Of a stretch of 64,000 nt of DNA, positions 37,157 to 45,017 are shown one piece after another. The first letter of the stretch is position 1; the number at the start of each line of letters is the position of its first letter. The translations under genes and the position numbers were made by a program. The stretch spans positions 61,900 through 125,899 of the forward strand of contig QCED01000001.1 of assembly GCA_003280725.1 (NCBI GenBank). Reading direction: 5' to 3'. This stretch comes from Prochlorococcus sp. AG-355-M18 (lineage in GTDB: Bacteria; Cyanobacteriota; Cyanobacteriia; PCC-6307; Cyanobiaceae). The notes below the pieces were generated by a model. The model was given only the letters and a program-made list of their open reading frames with translations. It was not told the origin of the DNA and made no database searches.

Positions 37157-37332
37157 AAGTAGTTGATAATCCTAGTTTTGAGAAAGAGAAAAACCAATCA
37201 ACAATAATTACAAAATCTGGTTCTTTAGTTAATTTTTTTGTAGGTTTTATAGGTTCTGTAATTGGAACTTTAACAATACTGTTTCTTTATATTAATGAAT
37301 ATCTACCAATAGATTTTCTAAAACTTAAGTAG
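37090..37332 (+). CDS. Small membrane-anchored protein overlapping the ParA-like gene
   Basis: The frame starts at ATG 37090 (MPDFEALIRHQQLKQPKTNK), inside the ParA-like gene in another frame, and ends at TAG 37330-37332. The 80-residue product has a charged N-terminus of about 45 residues and one C-terminal helix NFFVGFIGSVIGTLTILFLYI. The 67-base overlap suggests translational coupling with the ATPase, and perhaps a ParA-membrane partner pair. The stop codon lies inside direct-repeat copy A. Confidence 0.62.
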   Translation: MPDFEALIRHQQLKQPKTNKRLKVVDNPSFEKEKNQSTIITKSGSLVNFFVGFIGSVIGTLTILFLYINEYLPIDFLKLK

Positions 37333-37395
37333 TATATTCGCTATTGATAAAGACGTATAGATTCAAAGTCATTCATACCAATGACTATCAAGTAT
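37329..37395 (+). repeat. Direct repeat element, copy A
   Basis: GTAGTATATTCGCT at 37329-37342 is identical to copy B. The similarity continues in scattered form (TGATAA, then GTCATTCA at about 37370). It begins at the stop codon of the small membrane protein and ends about 110 bases from the DnaB-like stop. Confidence 0.65.
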
Positions 37396-37505
37396 AAAGC
37401 TAGTGTTTTATTAGCGTTTTGTTTTGATTTTCTTTGCTGAGACATACTGCTATGACTAAATCACTGTTTTATTAGTGCTTCATTAATAGTCAAAAAATGA
37501 CTATT

Positions 37506-38399
37506 TTAAGCAGCAAGATTTCTATATCTAGTAAATTGCGGTTCAAATAATAATTTAACTGTTCCCAAAGGTCCATTCCTATGTTTACAGGTAATAATTT
37601 CAGCAATACCTCTATCTTCAGTTTCTGGATTGTAATATTCATCCCTATAAATCATCGTAATAATATCTGAATACACTTCTAGTGGTTCAAAGTCTCTGAT
37701 ATCACTTAACATTGGTCTCTTATTTCTTCTTTTTTCTACATCCTTACTTAGTTGAGAAATAACAATCACAGGGACATTCAGTTCCTCTGCCATCCTTTTA
37801 AGACTCTTCGCTAATTTCAATAAATATTCTTCTCGATTCGATACATCTGAAATAGGCAAATAATCAAGTAATTGAACATAATCAAGGATTACAAGTCCTA
37901 AACTCTTTTTTTCTGACTCCTCCTTAATCTTTTGACAGATTGATTGCATCTCTTGAATTGAACTTATTGGTTGATCTGTTATGTGTAAGGGTAATTTGCT
38001 CAAAGAATCAATCCCTTCACTCAATAAAGACCATTCATCAAGTTGTAATCTGCCAGTTCTTAATCTGCCTGATTCTATTCCTAATTCCATTGATAAAAAT
38101 CTATTGGATATTTGTTCCTTACTTATCTCCAAATGAAATAGGCAAACTGGAAGATTCTGAGTTTTAGAAACATTCAAGGCCATATTCAAAGACAATGATG
38201 TCTTGCCCATTGCAGGTCTTCCTCCCAAGACAATCAATCCTCCCCTTGGTAAACCTTGAGTTAAAGCATCAAAATCATAAAATGATACTGGGATTCCAGA
38301 TTCACTATTACCTAAAGCACGACTTTCTATTTCTTCAAATTTAGTACTCAATATCTCTCCAATTACTTTTGTTCGTTCAGGTATACTTTCTTTTTCCAT
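37506..38399 (-). CDS. Stand-alone DnaB-like helicase C-terminal (RecA-fold) domain protein
   Basis: The 297-residue protein matches the C-terminal ATPase of replicative helicase DnaB and lacks the N-terminal primase-interacting domain (full DnaB is about 450-470). Walker A GGRPAMGKTSL is at residues 59-69; Walker B LVILDYVQLLD is near 160; QLSKDVEKRRNKRPMLSDIRD follows. The next canonical block (ESGxIEQDAD) reads FEPLEVYSD, so the arginine/base-contact motif is changed. The ending IYRDEYYNPETEDRGIAEII and CKHRNGPLGTVKLLF is very DnaB-like. It probably is a lineage-specific paralogue, related to RadA/KaiC-style RecA proteins only at fold level. Confidence 0.8.
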   Translation of the reverse strand: MEKESIPERTKVIGEILSTKFEEIESRALGNSESGIPVSFYDFDALTQGLPRGGLIVLGGRPAMGKTSLSLNMALNVSKTQNLPVCLFHLEISKEQISNRFLSMELGIESGRLRTGRLQLDEWSLLSEGIDSLSKLPLHITDQPISSIQEMQSICQKIKEESEKKSLGLVILDYVQLLDYLPISDVSNREEYLLKLAKSLKRMAEELNVPVIVISQLSKDVEKRRNKRPMLSDIRDFEPLEVYSDIITMIYRDEYYNPETEDRGIAEIITCKHRNGPLGTVKLLFEPQFTRYRNLAA

Positions 38400-38507
38400 T
38401 TTATTTTTTTAGGGAAACTTATATAAGCGAACTCTGGAAAGAATGCAAATTAAGTTTTATAAAAAATAATATCCTAATAAAATTCTTAAAATTTAACTAA
38501 TTTAAAA

Positions 38508-38816
38508 ATGAAAAATCACTTTTTTAAGTTTAGTAAATTATTAATCTCGGTACCTTTTCCTTTTTTTATTAATAATGCTGTCTTTGCTTAAGGATATCAA
38601 TGTGATTTGAAAACTTTTGATGGCAGCAATTCTTAATTAAGAATAATTCCAGCGGTAAATGAATACGCAGTAATTTCTGAAGAAGTTTTTTTAGGAAATA
38701 TCAGAGTTATTGATAACAGTATCAATTTTCTACATATTTTTAATTCTCTGAAAAAAGAAAAGATGTCTATGCATATTGGAATAAATAAAAAAACAAAAGA
38801 ATTAATATTTAATTAA
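38508..38816 (+). pseudogene. Broken gene for a small secreted protein (two in-frame TAA stops)
   Basis: An ATG at 38508 starts a clear signal peptide, MKNHFFKFSKLLISVPFPFF then INNAVFA, which is cut by TAA at 38589. The same frame goes on with GYQCDLKTFDGSNS, a second TAA at 38634, then LRIIPAVNEYAVISEEVF and a further 40 residues to a final TAA at 38814. The continued protein-like frame after both stops indicates decay of one about 100-residue gene. No family is recognised. If sequencing errors were the cause, two separate ones would be needed. Confidence 0.7.
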
Positions 38817-38882
38817 ATGGATCTTGTAAAAAATCAAACTAAGTAGAGTTATTTTATTTATTTTAGTGGTATCTGCTTAAAG

Positions 38883-38975
38883 CATCCTTGTAATTGACTT
38901 TGCCAGGATGGATTTAGGGTTAGGTAGTATATTCGCTAGTGATAAGAATATATATACCAAAAGTCATTCAAGCAA
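38883..38975 (+). repeat. Direct repeat element, copy B (long form)
   Basis: Contains CATCCTTGTAATTGACTTTG, GGATGGATTTAGGG, then GTAGTATATTCGCT at 38924-38937 and GTCATTCAAGC further on. The left part matches copy C (ATCCATGTAATCGATTGCC, GCAATGGATTAAG) and the right part matches copy A. It therefore spans the whole element. It lies in the 307-base gap between the pseudogene and the next gene, which also holds two GTGTCATAAAA copies (39008 and 39060). Confidence 0.65.
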
Positions 38976-39125
38976 TTAATCTCAAGGATTAAGTTAGTTT
39001 AATATTGGTGTCATAAAAACTTTTCTAGATGCTCAGAAATGTTGCTATCACTAAACTAGTGTCATAAAAGTGTAATAAGACTAAAAATATTTAGTATTAA
39101 TTAACTAAATTAATATAATGGAAAA

Positions 39126-39692
39126 TTAGAAACCCTTATCATAGAATTGGGTAATTGCTTCATCCACTTCAGAAGTCGATATAAATGACCACATCTCAAC
39201 TGAATCATCAGCAAAGTAATAATTACAATTGATACTAATCCTGTGGTCATCTTTAGTATTTGCTTCTCTTCTTTGCGCTTTAAATTGAGGATATGTATCA
39301 TCTGCATTTATGAAAATAACATTATATTTTTCAGTAAATTTATTGACCAAAGTATTGCTTATTTTTTGACATGTTTCCATAGTTTTATATTCTCTGCGCA
39401 AAACAACCTCATGAATAAAGTTATTATTATCTATTGAAATTTCATATGTATCAAAATAAGGAGATTTTTGATTCCTTTTTAAGTAATTTGTAATGTCAAC
39501 AGTATAAAATCCTCCTAAAGTTTCTGTATGGTCATATTTTTCCCTTAAAATTCTTGATGGAAAATAATTTGTGATTGGTTCGTATGTTTCATATCCAAAA
39601 AATTCTTCAGATCTTAATTCATGAAAAACAACGCTCGTACAAAAAACAAAAATATAAATTAATGACTTACCAAGATTTAAATTTTTTATCAT
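39126..39692 (-). CDS. Secreted protein of unknown function
   Basis: I start it at MIKNLNLGKSLIYIFVF (39692) rather than the track's 39707; either leaves a signal peptide or N-terminal anchor (LIYIFVFCTSVVFHELRSEE). The mature part of about 160 residues is polar with two cysteines (ETCQKI and INCNYYF) that may pair outside the cytoplasm. There are blocks such as FYTVDITNYLKRNQKSP and EMWSFISTSEVDEAI. I recognise no family. Long loose gaps and repeats on both sides mark it as accessory. Confidence 0.7.
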   Translation of the reverse strand: MIKNLNLGKSLIYIFVFCTSVVFHELRSEEFFGYETYEPITNYFPSRILREKYDHTETLGGFYTVDITNYLKRNQKSPYFDTYEISIDNNNFIHEVVLRREYKTMETCQKISNTLVNKFTEKYNVIFINADDTYPQFKAQRREANTKDDHRISINCNYYFADDSVEMWSFISTSEVDEAITQFYDKGF

Positions 39693-39794
39693 TAAATTAT
39701 CTTGCAACTACAAAAATCATAACTTAAATCAGAAAGCAAAGAACAACTTAAATTGCTCAATTAAATTTACTGTCATATAAGTATCATAGAGTTT

Positions 39795-39851
39795 TTGATA
39801 TCCATGTAATCGATTGCCCTGCAATGGATTAAGACTTATGTAGTATATTCC
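39795..39851 (+). repeat. Direct repeat element, copy C, overlapping the argJ stop
   Basis: ATCCATGTAATCGATTGCC and GCAATGGATTAAG precede GTAGTATATTC at 39840-39850. The core overlaps the last codons of argJ on the other strand (its stop is at 39836-39838), so the right half of the element is replaced by argJ. A TGTCATATAAG tract is just to the left. Confidence 0.62.
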
Positions 39852-41074
39852 GAGTTTATTTCAACATACTTTTTAGAAAGATCGCATCCCCAAGCTTTAC
39901 CTTTCGATTCTCCAGAATTTAAATTAATTATAATTTGTACGATATCATCAACTAAATACCTACCTTTCATTTTAGACCTAATATAGTCTGTGACTTTATT
40001 CGAATCAAATTGTTTTAACTTACCCTTTTCCAAAATCTGAGCATTACCCATATACAAATCAACTTCATTTAAGTTGAATTTAACTCCAGAATTACCAGCA
40101 GCAGAAATGATTCTTCCCCAGTTAGGATCACAGCCATGTATTGCAGTTTTTACCAATGCAGAATTACAAATAGATTTAGCAACCATAATTGCATCATCAG
40201 TATTTTTTGCTCCTTTTACCAAAACTTCTAATAAACAATTTGCTCCCTCTCCATCCCTTGCAATATTTTTTGCCAAATTTTGACAGACAATATCAATCCC
40301 TTTTTGGATGATTGGAAAAAATCTTTTATCAATTTTCTCTCCAGCATTTATTGCTACGAATGAATCATTTGTGCTTGTCTCTCCATCCACTGATATTGCA
40401 TTAAACGATTTTTTAACTGCAATAGAAATCATTTTGTCCCATTCTTGTTTTTCAATACCCACGTCACAACTTAAAAAAGCAAGCATTGTAGCCATATTGG
40501 GGTAAATCATTCCGGAACCTTTTGCAAATCCTGCAATCTTTATCTTTCTACCTTGAATAACCGTCTCTATTAAAACTTTTTTCATGGTCAAATCAGTAGT
40601 TAAAATTGCCTCTGCAGCATTTTGAAAATTATTAACTTTTAATTCACTAACTAAATTTGGTAAATTTTTTACTAAATCATCTATTTTTATAGGAACACCA
40701 ATTACACCAGTTGAGCACATTAAAACTTCTTCATCTTTTATTCCTAAAAGTTCTGCAATCTTTGCAGTGGCAATTTGAAAGTGTTGAAGTCCAAGATTTC
40801 CTGTGCATGCATTTGCTTGACCGGAGTTAATTAGTATTGCTCGTACGAAACCCGAAGTTTTTTTAATCCTTTCTTCACATATATCCACACATGATGCACG
40901 AACAATTGATTGGGTAAACATCCCAGTAAAAATACTTCCTTCTGGAGCGAGTATCAATGCTAAATCTTTTTTATTAGAAGCTTTTAATCCAGCAGATATC
41001 CCAGCAAAAAGAAACCCATGCGGTGTTACATTACCTTCATCTATAAACGACCAAGTGGAATAAGGCTGGCTCAA
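39836..41074 (-). CDS. argJ: Glutamate N-acetyltransferase / amino-acid acetyltransferase (bifunctional ArgJ)
   Basis: ArgJ recycles the acetyl group from N-acetylornithine to glutamate in arginine synthesis. The 412-residue precursor cleaves itself at the conserved MIYPNMATMLAFLSCD block, where the Thr of MATML becomes the N-terminal nucleophile of the beta chain. GQANACTGNLG and HGCDPNWGRI(I)AAAG-type motifs are present. The C-terminus SEYTT is encoded inside repeat copy C, while the family usually ends in (W)TTDLSYDYVKINAEYRT, so the end looks normal. Confidence 0.95.
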   Translation of the reverse strand: MSQPYSTWSFIDEGNVTPHGFLFAGISAGLKASNKKDLALILAPEGSIFTGMFTQSIVRASCVDICEERIKKTSGFVRAILINSGQANACTGNLGLQHFQIATAKIAELLGIKDEEVLMCSTGVIGVPIKIDDLVKNLPNLVSELKVNNFQNAAEAILTTDLTMKKVLIETVIQGRKIKIAGFAKGSGMIYPNMATMLAFLSCDVGIEKQEWDKMISIAVKKSFNAISVDGETSTNDSFVAINAGEKIDKRFFPIIQKGIDIVCQNLAKNIARDGEGANCLLEVLVKGAKNTDDAIMVAKSICNSALVKTAIHGCDPNWGRIISAAGNSGVKFNLNEVDLYMGNAQILEKGKLKQFDSNKVTDYIRSKMKGRYLVDDIVQIIINLNSGESKGKAWGCDLSKKYVEINSEYTT

Positions 41075-41149
41075 TCTTTTTATATTTTTTATTCATACTA
41101 ACTACTCTTGAATACTAAAGAAACAGGTAATTAGATTATTATTAAATAT

Positions 41150-41767
41150 ATGGATATTCTGCAAAAATTAAAAAATAACCAAAGAAGAATTGGTTTAACA
41201 GGAGGTATTGCGAGTGGGAAGACAACCATTACAAACTATATTAGAAAACATAAAAACATTCCGATATTAGATGCAGACAATTTATCAAGAGAATTAATCA
41301 AACCAAATACATATGGATATAAAAAAATTCTAGAATATTTTGGGAATCAAATAATTCATAATAAGAACTATTCGGAAAAAGCAATAAATAGAAAACTTTT
41401 AAGAAATATTATTTTTAAAAATTCAGAATCTAAAGAATGGATTGAAAAACTGCTTCACCCATTAATTAAAGAAAAAATGATAGACGAATGCAGCCAATAC
41501 AAAGATCATCAAACGATAATATTGGTTATTCCATTATTATTTGAAGCAAAATTTGAAGATATTTGCACTGAAATATGGTTAGTCAAATGTCCTAAAGAAA
41601 TACAAAAAAAAAGACTTATTACAAGAGATAAAATTAGCGAAAAAGAAGCGTATGAATCAATAAATCTTCAATTAAGTTTTGAAGAAAAAAGAAAATTTTC
41701 AGACATTATTTTAGATAATTCAGATGATCAAAATAAATGGATCGATACAATAAGCGAGCTTCTTTAA
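41150..41767 (+). CDS. coaE: Dephospho-CoA kinase
   Basis: CoaE adds the 3'-phosphate in the last step of coenzyme A synthesis. The 205-residue protein begins with the P-loop IGLTGGIASGKTTITNYI and has LDADNLSRELI, the substrate region LLHPLIKEKM and the lid ITRDKISEKEAYESINLQL. It complements coaX at 5.6 kb. It is divergent from argJ with 75 bases between starts and ends 4 bases from the convergent gatB stop. Confidence 0.95.
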   Translation: MDILQKLKNNQRRIGLTGGIASGKTTITNYIRKHKNIPILDADNLSRELIKPNTYGYKKILEYFGNQIIHNKNYSEKAINRKLLRNIIFKNSESKEWIEKLLHPLIKEKMIDECSQYKDHQTIILVIPLLFEAKFEDICTEIWLVKCPKEIQKKRLITRDKISEKEAYESINLQLSFEEKRKFSDIILDNSDDQNKWIDTISELL

Positions 41768-41771
41768 AGCT

Positions 41772-43244
41772 TTAGCTATTCAATTTTTCTGAAAGAAGTT
41801 TATTTGCAAGTTTAGGGTCAGCTTTACCTTTTGTTCTTTTCATTAGTTGACCAACAAAGAAACCAAGTAATTTAGTTTTACCATTTCTAAATGCTTGAAC
41901 CTCATTTGGATGTTCAATTATAAGTTCATCAATTATTGGTAAAATACTTGAAGAATCAGATATCATAGCTAAACCTTTTTCCTCAACTAATTTTTTCGGA
42001 GAAATGTTTTTTCGAATTAGTTCAGGTAAAATTTCCTTTGCAATTTTTCCACTGATAGTTTTATTTGAAATCATGCTAATCATTTCAGCAAGATTTTCAG
42101 GGCTAAGTTTTAAGTCACTAAAACTAAGTTTATTTGCTTTTAAATAACCCACAATATCACTTGTTACCCAATTTGAAGCTAGTTTGGCATCAACTCCATT
42201 AGCTACTGTTTCTTCAAAAAAGTTTGCCATGTTAATTTCATCAGAAATTACCCTTGCATCATATGCAGATAACCCAAATTCAGTTACGTATTTATTTCTT
42301 TTCTTTGAAGGTAATTCTGGAATTTCTTTTAACCATATTTCTTTTTGGGCTTTTGTAATTTCAATTGGTCCCAAGTCAGGATCAGGAAAATATCTATAGT
42401 CACTGCTCCCTTCTTTCATTCTCATACTTTTTGTTAATTGCTTAGCTTCGTCCCATAACCTTGTTTCTTGGAAAATTTTTCCTCCATTTTCATAAACTTC
42501 TATTTGTCTGGATATTTCATAATCACAAGCCTTTTGAATTGCAGAAAATGAATTCATATTCTTTATTTCCACTTTGGTACCAAAAGGAGCATTAGGTCCT
42601 TTTCTAACTGAAATATTGACATCACATCGCAAAGAACCCTCTTGCATATTTCCGTCTGATACTCCTAGATATCTAACTGTTCTTCTAATCTCTGAAGCAT
42701 ATTCAGATGCCTCTTTACCTGATCTAATATCTGGCTTACTTACAATCTCACAAAGTGCTATTCCTGCACGATTGTAATCAACTAAGGAATACTTAGAACC
42801 AGCTAATCTGTCACTACCTGAATGGACTAGTTTTCCCGCGTCTTCTTCCATATGTAGCCTTTCTATACCAATTTTTTTGATATAAGGGTCTTTATCCTTT
42901 TCAATTATTTCAACCTCTAGCCAGCCATTTTCAGCTAGTGGCTCATCAAATTGTGAAATTTGATAATTTTTAGGAAGGTCAGGATAAAAATATTGTTTTC
43001 TATCAAATTTACAATGTTCTGCAACATTTAAATTTAATGCTAGAGAAGTTTTTACAGCATACTCAAGAACAGTCTCATTCAAAACTGGGAGAGTTCCTGG
43101 GAACCCACAAACTACAGGATCTATATGAGTATTAGGTGCATCACCAAAAGCAGTTGACGCAGATGTGAATATTTTACTTTTCGTATTAAGCTGTACATGA
43201 GTTTCCAATCCAATCACAGCTTCCCAAGATTCCAAATTGTTCAT
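41772..43244 (-). CDS. gatB: Aspartyl/glutamyl-tRNA amidotransferase subunit B
   Basis: GatB is the kinase/amidating subunit of GatCAB, which makes Gln-tRNA and Asn-tRNA from misacylated precursors. The track begins at 43301, but MNNLESWEAVIGLETHVQLNT at 43244 is the normal N-terminus (490 residues). CGFPGTLPVLNE, KNYQISQFDEPLAENGW, GSLRCDVNISVR and the C-terminal YqeY-like domain ending KGKADPKLANKLLSEKL are typical. gatA and gatC are not in this window. Confidence 0.95.
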   Translation of the reverse strand: MNNLESWEAVIGLETHVQLNTKSKIFTSASTAFGDAPNTHIDPVVCGFPGTLPVLNETVLEYAVKTSLALNLNVAEHCKFDRKQYFYPDLPKNYQISQFDEPLAENGWLEVEIIEKDKDPYIKKIGIERLHMEEDAGKLVHSGSDRLAGSKYSLVDYNRAGIALCEIVSKPDIRSGKEASEYASEIRRTVRYLGVSDGNMQEGSLRCDVNISVRKGPNAPFGTKVEIKNMNSFSAIQKACDYEISRQIEVYENGGKIFQETRLWDEAKQLTKSMRMKEGSSDYRYFPDPDLGPIEITKAQKEIWLKEIPELPSKKRNKYVTEFGLSAYDARVISDEINMANFFEETVANGVDAKLASNWVTSDIVGYLKANKLSFSDLKLSPENLAEMISMISNKTISGKIAKEILPELIRKNISPKKLVEEKGLAMISDSSSILPIIDELIIEHPNEVQAFRNGKTKLLGFFVGQLMKRTKGKADPKLANKLLSEKLNS

Positions 43245-43323
43245 TATCAAAAGTCTCTTTCTTAATATTATTGGATATAAAGGAAAAGAGGACCAAATCA
43301 CAAATAAAAATATTAATTATTAA

Positions 43324-44433
43324 ATGAAAGAAGAAAGAAAAAATTCAATATTAATTATCGGCGGCGGACTTTTAGGTTTATCTGTTGCTTATGAATTTTC
43401 TAGAAATAACTTCAAAGTTTTAGTTTTAAGCAAAAATAGAAATGAAGCTGCTGGATTTGTAGCTGCAGGAATGTTAGCTACTCATGCCGAAGGGCTTGAA
43501 GGTGAATTACGAAAATTTGGCCAAGCAAGTCAAAGTCTAATTCCAAAGTGGATAAAAAGTATTGAACAAGATAGTAATATAAAATGCGGTTTAAAAAAAT
43601 GTGGCATAGTAGTTCCCTTTACAAATAAAGAAGATCTTGAACAGTATCCCACTTATGAATATGGAAAATATTTAAATCACAAAGATCTTCAAACAGAAAT
43701 TAAAGGCATTAATTCTATTTGGAAACATGGTTTACTTTTTGAACAAGATGGTCAAATAGATAACCGAAGAAGGCTGATGCGTGCTCTTGAGAGAGCATGC
43801 TCGTTGCATGGAGTCGAATTTCAAGAAGGATCCGAAGTAAAGGATTTGACATTAGAAAAAAACAAAATTACTGGTGCAACAGTTTTATGTGCCACTGGGG
43901 AACTTAAAAAAATTTACTGCGAAAAAGCAATTATTTGCAGTGGTGCTTGGAGTAAAAAAATTTTTAAAAAAATTCCAGTGTATCCTGTGAAGGGGCAAAT
44001 GCTATCAATACAAGGTCCAACAAATTTTTTGAAAAGAGTTATTTTTGGTCCAACAACTTATCTAGTTCCTCGTGATGATGGACTTATTATCGTTGGAGCG
44101 ACAGTTGAAAAAGATTCACAATTCAATCAGGGTAATACTCCAGATGGAATAAAACAACTGCAAAAAGGCATTCACTCCTTATTACCAGAAGCTATTAATT
44201 GGCCACAAATGGAACATTGGTGGGGATTTAGACCTTGCACTCCAGATCTTAAACCAATAATAGGAAAATCAAAAATTGAAAACCTTTTTATAGCTACAGG
44301 ACATTACAGAAATGGAGTTTTATTTTCTGCAATAACAAGTGATCTTCTTTTGAAAATAGTTCAAAATAAAAGTCTCAAAGAAAAAGAAAAAAACTTTTTA
44401 GAAAAATTTAGTTTAGATAGATTTGAGATTTAA
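43324..44433 (+). CDS. thiO: Glycine oxidase ThiO-type FAD oxidoreductase
   Basis: The 369-residue DAO-family flavoprotein has the N-terminal FAD fingerprint ILIIGGGLLGLSVAYEFS, AAGFVAAGMLATHAEG, VYPVKGQMLSIQG and the C-terminal WWGFRPCTPDLKPIIG with ATGHYRNGVLFSA. ThiO makes dehydroglycine for the thiazole of thiamine. In many cyanobacteria it is fused to ThiG; here it stands alone. A separate amino-acid oxidase role is possible but the glycine oxidase-type ending argues for ThiO. Confidence 0.85.
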   Translation: MKEERKNSILIIGGGLLGLSVAYEFSRNNFKVLVLSKNRNEAAGFVAAGMLATHAEGLEGELRKFGQASQSLIPKWIKSIEQDSNIKCGLKKCGIVVPFTNKEDLEQYPTYEYGKYLNHKDLQTEIKGINSIWKHGLLFEQDGQIDNRRRLMRALERACSLHGVEFQEGSEVKDLTLEKNKITGATVLCATGELKKIYCEKAIICSGAWSKKIFKKIPVYPVKGQMLSIQGPTNFLKRVIFGPTTYLVPRDDGLIIVGATVEKDSQFNQGNTPDGIKQLQKGIHSLLPEAINWPQMEHWWGFRPCTPDLKPIIGKSKIENLFIATGHYRNGVLFSAITSDLLLKIVQNKSLKEKEKNFLEKFSLDRFEI

Positions 44434-44436
44434 ATT

Positions 44437-44895
44437 TTAATTTTCAGATCGCCATTTCGAATCAGAAGTTTCCCACTCACATAATTCTTCTTCGTTAAAC
44501 CATAGATTAATTTCAAATTTTGCTGTTTCTTCGCCATCAGAACCATGAATTATATTCCTCCCAATATCAATAGCAAGATCTCCTCTAATTGTTCCTGGGT
44601 CTGCTTCAAGAGGCTTTGTTGGACCGATTAATTTTCTAGCACTCAAAATAACTCCATCGCCTTCCCAAACCATTGCAACAACTGGACCACTTGAAATAAA
44701 GTCAACTAAATCACCAAAAAAAGGTCTTTCTTTATGCACTCCATAATGATTTTGGGCTAGATCTTTTGATGGGATTAATTGTTTTAAACCAACCAACTTA
44801 AATCCTTTTTTTTCAAATCTGCCAATAATCTCAGAAACATATCCTCTTTGAACTCCGTCTGGTTTGATCGCAATAAACGTTCTCTCTTTGGTCAT
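44437..44895 (-). CDS. ndk: Nucleoside diphosphate kinase
   Basis: Ndk balances nucleoside triphosphates through a phosphohistidine. At 152 residues it is standard. It begins [14 protein letters not shown], has [18 protein letters not shown] and [14 protein letters not shown], and carries the active-site histidine in [14 protein letters not shown]. It faces thiO with 3 bases between stops and is divergent from speA. Confidence 0.97.
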   Translation of the reverse strand: MTKERTFIAIKPDGVQRGYVSEIIGRFEKKGFKLVGLKQLIPSKDLAQNHYGVHKERPFFGDLVDFISSGPVVAMVWEGDGVILSARKLIGPTKPLEADPGTIRGDLAIDIGRNIIHGSDGEETAKFEINLWFNEEELCEWETSDSKWRSEN

Positions 44896-45017
44896 TTAAT
44901 TAATAAGCACTCTATGTATATTCAACTTTTGGGTGGTAACTTGGCAAGTAATCATTAAAATAAAAGATATTGTTTTGAGTAATTTTCAAAAACATTTTTT
45001 AATCACTAAGACATAAA

